Source: Sophora flavescens
Lineage: Eukaryota > Streptophyta > Magnoliopsida > Fabales > Fabaceae
Direction: 5' to 3'
DNA: 64,000 bases
Assembly: GCA_030762895.1 (NCBI GenBank)
Contig: CM061069.1
Location: 5,205,178-5,269,177, forward strand
Shown here piece after piece: positions 22,031-33,175 of this stretch. The notes under the pieces are model-generated. The model had not been told where the DNA came from. It was given only the letters and a program-made list of their open reading frames with translations, and ran no database searches. A program made the translations under genes and the position numbers. Numbering within the stretch: the first letter of the stretch is position 1; every line of letters begins with the position of its first letter.

Positions 22031-23290
22031 AGCCTTCCCAAACGTCTTCCTTCGATGATGCAACTGAGTGAAGCATGTGCCTTCTTCACATATAGGGCAT
22101 GCTACATATAGGGCATGCTTTTTGCCCCTTAACACTGTACCCAGACAAGTTCCAGTATGCTGGAAAGTCATTGATGGTGCAAAATAACATGGCACACATC
22201 TTGAATGTCTCGTGAGAATACCCATCATCTACATCAAAACCTTTCACCCACAGCCTTTTCAAGTCTTCAATCAAGGGACTTAGATAAACATCTAAGTCAT
22301 TTCCCGGTTGCTTTGGACCCGAAATCATCATAGATAACATCATGTATTTGCGCTTCATGCACAACCAAGAAGGTAGGTTGTAAATTATTAGGAGAACAGG
22401 CAATGAACTATGAATACTACTTAAGTTACGATATGGATTCATTCCATTCGTAGCAAGTAAAAGCCTAAGGTTTCTTGGCTCATTGGCAAAATCCGGAAAC
22501 AAAGTGTCAATCTTCCATCGCACAGAATCAGTCGGATGAAGAACCTGCCCATCATGTTTCCTCTCATCATCATGCCATCTAAGGTTCTTTGCGTCTTTTA
22601 CATTAGCGAACAATCGCTTGAACCTTGGAATTATTGGAAGATACCACAACACATTTTCAGGAGGACCCTTTTTTTTCACATCACAACTGGAATCATCAAG
22701 ATCATCACCATCGCCACCATCCTTCACTTTGTAGTGTGATAACCCACACTTGGGGTAATCGTGCATCTTTTCATAATCACCTGTGTACAATATGCAATCA
22801 TTGGGGCATGCATTATACTCTATACCCATCAGACACAATACCTTCTTCCCCTCATAGTTTCGATCAGGCAATGTGTTGCCCCTGGAAGCAAGTCTTTCAA
22901 CAACTCAAGTAATTCGGTGAAGCTTTTATAGCTCCAACCATTTCTTGCCTTCACACAAACCAATTTTAACACCGGCGGCAACCGTGTATGAGTAGTACAC
23001 CCCGGATACAAAGGCTAATTCACATCACTACACAATCTTTCTTACACATGTGCTTGATGAAAAGATTCTTGTCCAATATCACGGATCATGTCCTCTACTT
23101 GATCATCCTCCATATCTACGTCAATGTCCTCACTTTGGGAGACACTTGGCTTGTTATTTAACAACACATCACCATGACATATCCATCTTGTATAATTCAA
23201 GTAAATCCCAAAACAAATAAGATGAGTACATATATCCTTGACCGCACATTTCCTTGTATTCAAACATTTGACACAAGGACAACAGAACAT
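22030..23290 (-). pseudogene. TNP2-type CACTA transposase (Transposase_21), N-terminal part, frameshifted
   Basis: The frame from 23290 has the transposase-associated domain (CPCVKCLNTRKCAVKDICTH, then YTRWICHGD). Next are WSYKSFTELLELLKDLLP (22940-22890) and, after a shift near 22865, the TNP2 body: DCILYTGDYEKMHDYPKCG, LHPTDSVRWKIDTLFPDFA, NDLDVYLSPLIEDLK and FPAYWNLSGYSVKGQKACPI. Near 22090-22115 a tandem duplication of about 16 bases (CATATAGGGCATGCTA) shifts the frame again; ACPICEEGTCFTQLHHRRK follows in the other frame. Homology ends at about 22030, so roughly the C-terminal half with remaining catalytic residues is lost. In an intact element this protein binds subterminal repeats and cuts the CACTA ends. 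Confidence 0.85.
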
Positions 23291-24008
23291 TCATTTACTA
23301 TTAGGAACATTTATCTAAGAAAATTCTATAAACTTTTCCACTCCCATCAGATACTCATCACTTGTACGTTTACAAACCATTAAACTATAATCCATAGCTA
23401 GATAGGTTCTGTAGATATGCACACATATATCCAATATAAGAACAATAGGGTAGATTGGAAAAGCACTAGTATTTTAAAACCTAACAACATTATATATACA
23501 CCACTACACTCTCTCCCTCTTATCCGAGGTCAAGGAACCAAAACCACACACAATTTGAAGCTTAAACCTCAACCACCAAATGCTACAAATCCACAACTAC
23601 ACTTTCTATACTTGAGAATGGCAACAAGCTTCCTAATGACTCTTTTAAGAGTCTAATAGGTAGGAAATGGTTTACATGGAAAAACATTTTGGGAACTTAA
23701 ATATAAATCCCACAACTTTAATAGCAAATGTTAGAAGAAGTTATGCTACTAAGAAATAACATATTGAACATTATCATATAAGCATCGACTAAGTAAGCAT
23801 ATACTAATGGCATAAAATTTGTAGACCAAATGTTAAACACCTCTACAGCTCTACTGAAACTGTAGTGCACATGCTGTATTGGTTTGGTATGCATATACAT
23901 CACAAAGTTACCTATCAAACTCATAGAAGCAAACTTCTCAAATGTCTCATTCCCTTCAACCAAATAAACAGAAAATTTAGACTCATCAATGGCATTTATT
24001 TTAAACCA
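23291..24008 (-). pseudogene. Upstream ORF or 5' region of the host CACTA, split by the nested element
   Basis: A frame on the minus strand (24008 to about 23718) contains ESKFSVYLVEGNETFEKFAS and VHYSFSRAVEVFNIWS. When the nested CACTA and one CCA duplication are ignored, it continues upstream in frame into 28080-28140 (..LKKLASIECNW). I do not recognise the protein. The remainder to 23291 is AT-rich, without a recognised feature. Confidence 0.35.
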
Positions 24009-24029
24009 CACTAGTGCAATAAGTGCTTT

Positions 24030-24345
24030 TTACGTCAGTTAAAATTGATTTTATACGTCAGAATATTGTCTGACGTAAATACAACTGAAGTTAATAGTTA
24101 ATATTTTAACGTCAATTGTTTAAACAACTGACGTTAAATATAAAACTATTAACGTCAGTTCTTTAACACAACTGACGTTAATATTGTTCAAACTAACGTC
24201 AGTTGTGTTAAAGAACTGACGTTAAAGGTTTTATTTTTAACGTCAGTTTCCTAATACAACTGACGTTAATAGTGTACTGTATATTTTATAAAATACTATT
24301 AACGTCAGTTTTTTGATACAACTGACGTTAATAGATTTTTTTTAA
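24030..24345. repeat. Left subterminal repeats of nested CACTA
   Basis: Roughly ten copies of AACGTCAGTT and its complement AACTGACGTT are arranged as inverted pairs (for example AACTGACGTTAAT next to TTAACGTCAGTT). They are probable transposase-binding sites. Confidence 0.85.
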
Positions 24346-24549
24346 TTCAGTTTTAAAATATCACTCCCCTAAGCTATCCCTGCATTCAGTAAATATCCCA
24401 GTAACACAGAATATCACACACATTACAGAATTGCAAACACTACCCTTAAATTTCAATATTAACAATAAGAAAAGAAATATACAAAGGAACAATGGGGGGA
24501 CTTAAAACCAAAACCCATGTATAGGAAAAACATAACTATATATCTACAA

Positions 24550-24550
<1 letters not shown>

Positions 24551-24616
<66 letters not shown>

Positions 24617-24650
24617 TCTCTAATGTCTAAAAATAAAACTACCAATCTGA

Positions 24651-24693
<43 letters not shown>
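24551..24693. repeat. Two (TA)n microsatellites
   Basis: Pure TA runs at 24551-24613 and 24653-24693, separated by about 40 bases. Confidence 0.95.
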
Positions 24694-24696
<3 letters not shown>

Positions 24697-24732
24697 ATGT
24701 TATTAATTAGTTTCTAAAGTCTAACAAAAAAT

Positions 24733-26150
24733 CTATTCATCTAAGTATTGCGGAGGTATCTTGTCAATTCCTTTTTCAGCCGCATACTTGAAGAAGAATT
24801 CAGCTAAGCGCATCCTCAAGTCTCTGAAGTTATCTTCTTGAAGAGGTGATTGGTCGTTAAATGCCCACACACGTTCAAATAATAACAATAACATTAACAC
24901 AAGTCATCTTCAAAACTATAATATATAATTTAACAAGTTGTTTAAATATTACCTTATTCCATCCATCCCTAATAGATGCAGAGACTATGTTCAGCATATA
25001 AAGCATCACATAATAGCCGCACGACCACCCGTCAAGTTGAAATCGAGACTACAAACAAAATTAATTTCAATGTCAGTTGAATATATATATCAATTAGTAA
25101 TTATAATATTAATTATTTGATAAATAAACAACCAAACCTTGATGATGGTCCATTCAAGATTTGCTTTAGCCTTAGAAGTCCAACTTCTCCCGTTGGCGCA
25201 ACATATGCTACTCGCCTTCAGCGCGCTATCATAAGCAAATAATCATGTCAATTAACAAATTCATATATCATGTGTGTAATAAACTAAAAACAACTGATAT
25301 TAAAACTTAAATTAAATTTAAGATTAGTTACTTACCTATTTACAGCTTGCACCACCTCCTGTGGCAGCTGTTGGTGGAGAAAGCATAAGAATATGACAGT
25401 ATGCCTAGACAGGTGAAGTACGAACAACTGCCAATGGTATTTCATACAGTAGGGAGCCAGATATAATTCTTTCTGTTTGTCTCCCAACAAGTTCCCTATG
25501 TATTTACTAAATGCATCGCCAACAAAGAATTCGGGCACAAGGATTGACGGATCTAAGAAGCCGTAAACTGGTGCAACGCCCTTATCAAGCTGAAGACGAT
25601 GGAGATACCTAAGATATGAAAAGGTGTGGATGTTAATTACATAATATATATATTGAAATTAAAATAAATTATTGAATGGAAAAATACCAAAAATAAGTAA
25701 GTTATAAAATTAAAATTAACTTACGTGCACTAGAGACTCAAAACCGTGTTGGCCATCCAGACGTTATTTATGCAGGCGTGCCCGAGATCTTCACCACAGA
25801 AGGAAAATATCCTCTGTTGATTTGGACGTGCCACCCATCCATCATGCTCCAGTGGAAATTCAAAAATCTCAAACGCATAATCCTCACCAAGTGAGAACAA
25901 ACGAGTGACAGGTGACAGCAACACTGACGTCGACTTGGCCTTCAATTTAGGAAAAATAAAATAGATAAGTTGTTGATAATTAAAAAAAAACACAAGTAAT
26001 TATTTGACTAATTTGGACATTAATAATGAATACATACCTTTGTTAACATTTCAAGCTCACGTCGTTTGAAGTCCAACTCAAGCTCACGCCTTTTCATTTC
26101 CAACTCATGGCGTTTAAAAATTATTTCAAATTTACACCATTTTCAGGTTT
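24733..26150 (-). pseudogene. Ulp1-like (C48) protease gene of the nested CACTA
   Basis: On the minus strand, exon by exon: a coiled-coil-like piece HELEMKRRELELDFKRRELE (about 26140-26040); TRLFSLGEDYAFEIFEFPLE and HACINNVWMA (25930-25740); YLHRLQLDKGVAPVYGFLDP (about 25610) running to ELYLAPYCMKYHWQLFVLHL with the catalytic His (25440); a short piece SWTSKAKANLEWTIIK (about 25170); DGWSCGYYVMLYMLNIVS with the catalytic Cys (25040-24960); and a last exon FRDLRMRLAEFFFKYAAEKG ending at the stop 24733-24735. His and Cys are both present. A stop replaces an expected residue near 25731 (..NTVLSL then stop). Protein fate and substrate are unknown; such genes are common passengers of plant CACTA elements. 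Confidence 0.75.
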
Positions 26151-26645
26151 CTTAAGACAAAAGAAATAAGCATATGAAGATAAATTAACAAAACATAATT
26201 CCAATGAGCAATATATTGTTGATGTCACATGCTACAAGCAACTCTAAATTTCTTCCCATTTTGAAATAGGTCATGATAGCAGAAGAAAAACAAGAGAAAA
26301 CACAAAGCCCACGACCAGAAATAGAGACATTCCAAACAACTCAAACTCACAGTTTCAAGTTTCAACTACATAGACTACATTTTCAACATACACTCAAAAC
26401 CAAACATAAAAAGATGTGCCCTAAAGACTCACCAGAAATAGGTGCTCGCGTGGTGGCCAATGTTCGATGTGGTTACTGAGAGCAGAGGGACAAGGAGAGT
26501 TAGTGTGCGGGAAGGGGAAAGAGAGATGTCAAGTTATTGCAAAGAATGAGCGGGAAAGACAGAGTTAGGGTTAAGAGTGTACCTCACGGTGGTGGGGAAG
26601 AAGACCTCGCAGTGGTTGTGGTGGAGATGAGCTCGCGATTAGGGC

Positions 26646-26646
<1 letters not shown>

Positions 26647-26729
<83 letters not shown>

Positions 26730-26765
26730 TGAGAGTCAGAGTGAGAGTTGAGAGTTAGAGTGAGC
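26647..26765. repeat. GAGTGA minisatellite
   Basis: Hexamer GAGTGA/GTGAGA repeats, interrupted by GTTGAGAGT at intervals that give a second-order unit. Confidence 0.9.
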
Positions 26766-26859
26766 GTGAAAGAGAAGAACAGAGATGTACAGAGCGAAGT
26801 GCAGATCAAGGCGCGCGGGTGTAAACGTTATAATCAAAAACCCAACATAAAACAACATT

Positions 26860-27015
26860 TTACGTCAGTTATATTAAACAACTGACATTAAAAATAAATA
26901 TTTTTTATTTGAAAACACTTCTAACGTCAGTTGATGAAGACAACTGACGTTAAAAGTGTATAAGTTTTTGCAAAAAATTTAACGTCAGTTGTATAAACAA
27001 CTGACGTTAAAAGTG
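26860..27015. repeat. Interior block of ACGTCAGTT/AACTGACGT repeats
   Basis: About six copies in alternating orientation, the same motif as at the two ends of the nested CACTA. The block lies over 1 kb inside the right terminus, as if a former end, or an arm enlarged by later insertion of 27016-27790. Confidence 0.75.
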
Positions 27016-27149
27016 TTAAAATCACTATTCATTCTGCACGTTTATAATATATGACTGCCATACTCCCAATGCGCCTTGGAACCTAATGCTCTTATTGATC
27101 AACTTAATTTTTTAGCAACTTACGACGCCTAGTAACTTCATCCCCTGCT

Positions 27150-27540
27150 CCTATAAATAGCTTCCTTCCTTCCTTTTATTTTTCTGCTTCACAATATGGC
27201 TCTGCCATGGAGATTAACTTCATCACTCTTTCTTCCTATTCTTAGACTCAAAGATCTTTGTCTTAATAGTCAAACAACTTCTGAGGTTGTGTAAATCACA
27301 TAACATGGGTGATAAGGTTGTGTAAATCACATATGTGAGTTGCTCACCTTATCATCCTTCAGGAGAATCGGCAGCTACAGTTCCAAAACCTCAGCTTTGG
27401 AACCAAGTGACTGTTCCAAGACCATTGCTGAAACAGATCGAGTGCACACTTGCTCAGCCGCTCTGGAAAACTTAGTCGCTCGACTCTCCTCTCTTGCTCA
27501 CCTGTGAAGGGAACGAAGCCTCAACAAATGTTTAGGATTT
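27150..27540 (+). other. Promoter-like segment with small ORF (27196-27294), possible captured gene piece
   Basis: CTCCTATAAATAGC at about 27149-27162 is a good plant TATA box. An ATG follows about 40 bases later in ACAATATGGCTC (27196) and opens a 32-codon frame (MALPWRLTSSLFLPILRLKD..) to TAA at 27292. The segment then holds the word GTTGTGTAAATCACATA twice (27285 and 27317), and an open stretch with SALEPSDCSKTIAETDRVHT and SAALENLVARLSSLAHL ending at TGA near 27507. An intron could join the two. The G+C-richer coding-like composition between subterminal repeats suggests a captured host fragment, but I cannot name the gene. Confidence 0.4.
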
Positions 27541-27789
27541 TAAACCCTTTCAATGTAACTTTTTATAGGATTTTAAAATTTTGAATGTATCTTGTAATTG
27601 TATTATTGATACACTTCATGAATGAGATCCGGTTTGGGTTATTGATTCAACTTATAGCATTTTTACTTCGCACATATATTTTAGTTTTCAAAACAGAAAC
27701 ACAAAACATAAAAGCAAATTAAACTGAAACTTTGAGGAAGGCAATGCGGAAGGGTACGTATACTAGCTAAAAAATATTATTAAAATAAC

Positions 27790-28079
27790 CTTTAACATCT
27801 GTTGATGAAAGAACAAACGTTAAAAGTTAAGTGACTCCTTTTAATGTCCATTAAATAAACAACTGACGTTAAAAGGTTCACTTTTAACGTCAGTTGTTTA
27901 TTGAACTGACGTTAAAAGTGAGTCACTTAACTTTTGACGTCATTCCTTACAAAAACTGGCGTTAAAATTGAATTAATGAAGTCTGATATTTACAAAACTG
28001 CCACCGCCTCCTTTTTAACGTCTAGCTTTTGGTTAACTGACGTCAAACGTTCCCGTATATTACATTATTTCCAGTAGTG
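27790..28079. repeat. Right subterminal repeats of nested CACTA
   Basis: Copies of TTTAACGTCAGTTG and CAACTGACGTTAAA, some diverged (AACATCTGTTG, GACGTCATTCC), run up to the terminus at 28079. Confidence 0.8.
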
Positions 28080-28082
28080 CCA

Positions 28083-28683
28083 ATTACACTCTATAGAAGC
28101 CAACTTCTTCAAGGTTAGGCTTGAGCACATGAAAACCATTTGCCTAACCAAGAACACATTCCAGTTAACAAAACAGTTCCAAACATTGGATTATTATCTT
28201 CCAAACAAAACAGTTCCAAACACTAAAATAGAGGCTTTGATAACTATGTCAGTAGCCAATGCCATTCATCCTAAACATGAAAAGAAATGCAAAACCAAAA
28301 ATGAAAATGAAACTTTGAGGGTTTAAGGCGTTACTTGAGTTTAGAAAGAGGAAAAGGAGAGTGGCTCAGTGGTGGTGCGACGGCTCAGTGTTGGCTTTCC
28401 ACTGGTGGCCACTGTTCGAAGTGGTGACTGAGAGTGAGAGGGATAGAGAGAGTTGGGGCAATATTCAAACGAGAGTGTGAAGTTCAAAGAGAGAGAGATA
28501 AAAAGAGGCAGTACCCGGGGCAAGAGAGATCCTCGCGGTGGTGGTGAAGAGGAGCTCACGATGGTGAACAGGGGCAAAGTGAAAAGGTTTGGGCAGAGTA
28601 GGGTAGTGGTGAACTTGCATAGTGATGAAAGTGATGAAGAGAAATGCGCTCGGGGAACGTATACTTTTTAAAAACATTGGAAA
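28083..28683 (-). other. Subterminal-proximal region of the host CACTA
   Basis: It resembles 26430-26640 of the nested element (GGTGGCC..TGTTCGA..GTGGT, GATCCTCGCGGTGGTGGTG), showing that both elements come from one CACTA group. No gene is supported. Confidence 0.5.
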
Positions 28684-28834
28684 TCACTTTTAATGTCTGT
28701 TGTTTAAACAACAGACATTAAAAGTGATTTAAATGAACCATTTAATTACGGTTCTACCACCACATGTTTTTTAACGTCCACCTTTTTTTAACAGACGTTA
28801 TATATGCTTGTTTGTTCCATATTTTCCATTAGTG
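28684..28834 (-). repeat. Subterminal repeats and terminus of the host CACTA
   Basis: CACTTTTAATGTCTGTTG is paired with CAACAGACATTAAAAGTG in a hairpin, then TTAACGTCCACC and AACAGACGTTA, ending TTTCCATTAGTG at 28834. Confidence 0.8.
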
Positions 28835-30577
28835 AAGCTCCGAAGAAGTTCTTCAACAAAAAGATGAAGGGAATGATGACTACTTGGGAAGACCTGGAAG
28901 AAGCTCCACTGAAAGTGATGGAGAAGAGCATGAAGCCAATCCCTGTCTCATGACTGATGCAGATTCAGATTCTGACACTGAGATATGCTTAACAGGACAA
29001 AACAAACACCTGTCATGGTACCCGGACAGTGGATGGTCGCGATATATGACAGGAGAAAGGTCTATGTTCCTAGACCTCCAACCTAAGAAAGGTGGACATG
29101 TAACTTTTGGTGGCAACCAGATAGGAAAGGTTGTTGCTGTAGGTAAAATTGGTGGTAAACCTCCCTTACCTATCATCTGTGATGTATTATTAGTTAAAGG
29201 GTTAAAACACACTCTGCCAAGCATAAGTCAATTATGTGATAGTGGGTTATCAGTATCTTTTTCTAAGGATGCATGTATAGTCAATGACAAAAATGGAAGG
29301 ACTCTCTTTTCTGCTAAAAGGTAGCACAATCTATATAAGATTGACATGTCTGAACTCTCATATCAACGTCTAACATGCTTTATGTCTAAAAAGGATGAAA
29401 AGTGGCTATGACATAAGAAACTAGGACATATTAGTATGAAACAAAATTCTAAATTGAAAAAGCACAACCTTGTGAGAGGATTGCCTGATATTTCTTTTAT
29501 AAGAAAGATGTTTTGTGTGATGCATGTTAAAGAGGTAAACAAGTAAAATCAAATTTCAAATCTAAGAAAGAAGCCACCTCCTCTAGACCTTTGCAACTGT
29601 TACACATGGTTCTGTTTGGATCAGTCAGTGTAGCTAGCCTAGGTGGAAAGAAATATGGTTTTGTCATAGTTGATGACTTTCTAGATTCGCATGGGTACTC
29701 TTCTTAACCCACAAGGATGAGTCTTATAAGGTCTTTATATTATTCAGTAAGAGAGTACATAATGAGCAGGGTTTCTGTATTTCTGCTATCAGATGTAACC
29801 ATGGGAGTGAATTTGAAAATGAGCATTTTAAGCTGTTATGTGAGGAAAATGGTATTTTTCACAATTTCTCTACACCTAGAACTCCACATCAAAATGGAGT
29901 GGTTGAGAGAAAGAACGGAGTCTCTTCAAGAGATGGGTAGAACAATGCTCAATGAAAATAATCTCCCTAAGTACTTATGGGCAAAAGCCATTAACACTGC
30001 TTGTTATGTGCGAAACAGAATACTGGTTAGACCTACCCAAAATAAGACTCCTTATGAATTGTGGAAAGGTATAAAACCCAACATATCATATTTTCATGCA
30101 TTTGGATGTGAATGTTATATTCTAAATACAGAGGATCATTTGGGAAAATTTGATTCTAAAGTAGATAAGGGCATATTCATTGGTTACTCTTAAGTGTCTA
30201 AAGCTTTTAGAATTTCAAATTCTAGAACCTCTGTAGTAGAAGAATCAATACATGTGAAATTTAATGATGGCTTAAAGACTGATAACGAACTATCTGATCT
30301 AGAAGATGATATTGCAGGTATTGATCTAAGTCCCTATGAGGAAAAGCCTTCAGACAAGTCAAAAGTATATATGTCTGAAATTTCAGAAAATCAAACGAGT
30401 ACTCAAACGTCTAAAGAACAGAGTGAGAAAAGAGACTAGAAATTCAAGGCCTATCATCCAGAAGATCTTATCATTGGAATTCCATCTCGAGGTGCTAAAA
30501 CCAGATCTACTTTCAAAGAAAACAATAACATGGCCTTCATATCACATTTGGAGCCCAAATGAATTGAAGAAGCTCTA
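28835..30577 (+). pseudogene. Copia B gag end, protease and integrase
   Basis: It opens with a lysine-rich Gag linker (APKKFFNKKMKGMMTT), matching copia A Gag. The protease shows SWYPDSGWSRYMTGERS (active DSG kept; the usual Cys after it is Trp). The integrase zinc region is damaged (HKKLGHISM, then CVMHVKEVNK with stops between 29330 and 29600). The core has PHQNGVVERKN split over a frame change near 29900, followed by MLNENNLPKYLWAKAINTA and HAFGCECYILNTED. A TAA at 30191 precedes VSKAFRISNSRT. Reading frames shift at least four times. The pol frame is cut at 30577 by the solo LTR. Confidence 0.85.
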
Positions 30578-33175
30578 TGTGACCCCCTCTACCCCTCATA
30601 TGATATAAGGCATTAAAATATACAAGATAAAGATATATAATAATGCGTAATCATTTAATTAATAATTGAAAGGTCCATGTGTAGAAAGGTCCCACATGAA
30701 CATTAACAACAACGCGGAATTAAACCATGAGTTTTAGGGAAGGTAAAAACATAAACATAAATAAATAAATAAAGCAATAACATAACGCCCAACCTGATGT
30801 CACATTCAGAGCTGGTAATAAAGGTTCTGGATAAATCCATGGAATACAAAACCACTAAACTAAACAACTAAAACTGATAAAGCTAAACATCCGACTAAGT
30901 CGTGGCTCCTCAGAGTCACTCCTCAACAGGATGCTCACCATCCTCTGCAAAGTGCCAATCAGGCCAAACAAACAAACAGAAGAGGGGGGGTAAGAAAACA
31001 TATAATCACAACGGCATGAAGATAGGAAGCAAGATGAACATACATCAAGGCACAACAACAACATAGGCATACATGTACGTAATAAGCATCATATCATTCA
31101 TCATAAATCAACCAAGTATGTTATGCGGTGCAATGCAACACTACTCCGCTACTCCATTATCCATGTGGATCCAACTAACTCAGGATGTCAACTTTGGAGT
31201 TACATATCCGTATTGACCATAAAAGCACCAACACCGGCAGTTCCCAAACCATGGAGTAACCCCATGGATAGTCGGCATATCATAACTCGATATGCCACCT
31301 CGGGGACGCACGATTCACCAAACCATGGGTGAACCACCCGAGACTTGGGCCAGATCATCCTAACTAGGACGATCTCCCCTATGTTGAACATCCCCCTTAA
31401 CATCAACTCCAATGCTCTATGAAAATGGCAAAATAACAAACAAGGCAACCACCTCCTTTGCTTGGGCCTAAAAGCACGCAAGACTCATCACCCACAACAA
31501 CATCAACACCTTAGATGCAAACCGTGGGGTCCAGGTCCCCTTGGCTAAAAGGCACCAAGATCCAACTTAGCAACACCTCGACCATGAATCATCGAGGCCA
31601 CTTTGGTCAAAAAGCACCAAAGCCCAATAACATGCGGTAACCCATTAGGTACCAACTTAACCAATTCATCTTTATAATCCTCTTAATTAATATTTAACCA
31701 AGTTATCTAATTCCCATTATTCAGTTGGTATACTCTCATATCATTATTGGGGATAATTGGGGTCAAAACCCCTTACATTCCTTTAATTCAGATTCTGTCC
31801 AGGAGGGGAAGCATGGGCGTGCTTGTCCCCTACACGACCGTACTGATCACTGAAGTGAAGTACGGTCGTGCTTCCTTTTATGCACAGTCGTACTTCAATG
31901 CACGGTCATGCTTCTACACTGCACGGCCGTGCTTACTGCGCGACCTTCCAGAATTCAAATGGGAAGCACCGACGTGCTTCCTATTAAGCACGGCCGTGCT
32001 CCTGGAGCCAACCATGATGTTCTGGGCAGAACAGAGCCTAAACTTGGGGTTAAAACCCCCCTAACACTCTTAAATCAACCTAGAGTTTATACTAAACCAA
32101 CCATTACAGAACCTCATATTTTACTAACAATCCATAATTAATTAACATCCTTAATTAATTATTCCTTAATTACTATATTAATTAGGAGTCCTAAATTAAC
32201 CAAATTAGGGTCTTATTAACAATGTTACCTTAACCAACATATATAACCAAAACAGTCTCAATAAAAACAACTTCAACAAACAGAGCATGGCATGTTATCA
32301 ACCAATTCCATCAACACAATAGGTACAACATCATAACCATTAAATAAACATAACGACTCATCATAGGCATATTCAACACATTAATGTAGCCAATAACACA
32401 CAATAACCTATCATAACATCAATAATAAATAATAAGCATCTTAGAGACATGTCATTTATCATATAACAACTCAATGGGGTCATGGGAACCTCTCATCTTA
32501 TGCTACCCCTTGCCTAGAGATTATACTATCCTTCTCCCCATACCTGGGACGAAGGTTTCCACTCGCTAAACACCAACGGGAACCCGGTCACGTTCCTTTA
32601 AGCGGCTCAACAACCTCCAAGCCTTGGCCAAACCAAAAATGGTAACCAATTAGTTCCCAAATCAAGAACAAGAAAAGGGAAACTAAAAAGGAACAAACTT
32701 TACCTTTACTAGGATGAACAACACCAACTAAATCTTCCCAAAGAGTCTCCAAACACCAACAAGGTAAGTGTTTAAGATAAAATAGGGAAGAAATTCGTAG
32801 TAGGGTGGTTGTTAGGTTAGAAATAGGGTTCCAAAGTGAACCCTCGGTTTCTATGCCAACTATACTGAGCACGGTCGTGCTCCTCAGTAAGCACGGTCAT
32901 GCTGGACTTAGCGACAGCGAGACGCGGTCCGCACAGTGAGTACGGGTGTGCTCACTATTGAGTACGTGTATGCTCAACTTAAACTTGGCAACGCGAGCCT
33001 GACTTTAAGAACGGACGTGCTGGCTAATGAGCACGAGCGTGCTCATGTACCGGAAAGGGACTTTTAAGCTAAAAATCCCACTAAGCCCTTAGCCAACAAT
33101 TCTAACTTAACACTTAAAGCTTAAACAATCAAACAAGCATATATAAAAGCACTTAACGGAAAACGGGGTCTTACA
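30578..33175 (+). repeat. Family G solo LTR inside copia B pol (2598 bases)
   Basis: It starts TGTGACCCCCTCTACCCC and ends GGGGTCTTACA. The interrupted codons ..GAA GCT CTA | CAA GAT GAA.. of pol resume exactly after it, and CTA is present on both sides. A 5-bp duplication CTCTA with two bases lost on the right would fit. No internal retrotransposon sequence is present, so it is a solo LTR. Two palindrome clusters (31805-32005 and 32868-33045) contain GCACGGCCGTGC, GCACGGTCGTGC and GAGCACGAGCGTGCTC. Confidence 0.85.

Larger units (their letters stand above)
24009..28079 (-). mobile_element. Nested CACTA element, complete termini, target-site duplication CCA
   Basis: The left terminus is CACTAGTGCAAT at 24009 and the right terminus CCAGTAGTG at 28079 (CACTACTGG on the minus strand). 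It is flanked by CCA at 24006-24008 and 28080-28082, an exact 3-bp duplication. Length is 4071 bases. Its right third resembles the right part of the host element (GGTGGCCAATGTTCGATGTGGT against GGTGGCCACTGTTCGAAGTGGT), so the two are related. It has no transposase, carries an Ulp1-like gene, and is presumably non-autonomous. Confidence 0.9.
22030..28834 (-). mobile_element. CACTA transposon with TNP2-type transposase, 3'-truncated, host of a nested CACTA
   Basis: The intact terminus is at 28834: plus reading TTTCCATTAGTG, i.e. CACTAATGGAAA on the minus strand, where the element starts. It has subterminal repeats at 28684-28834. The transposase gene lies at 22030-23290 on the minus strand and is cut at about 22030 by the join to family G sequence. 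A related CACTA element (24009-28079) is inserted in it. The right flank enters copia B gag directly, so this element inserted into copia B and later lost its other end. Confidence 0.75.

Noticed and set aside
31747..32064. Open frames across the palindrome clusters of family G LTRs (also near 44982, 60369 and 61946)
   Set aside because: Frames are not conserved in length or start between copies, and the similar peptides come from the repeated GCACGRYCGTGC words.
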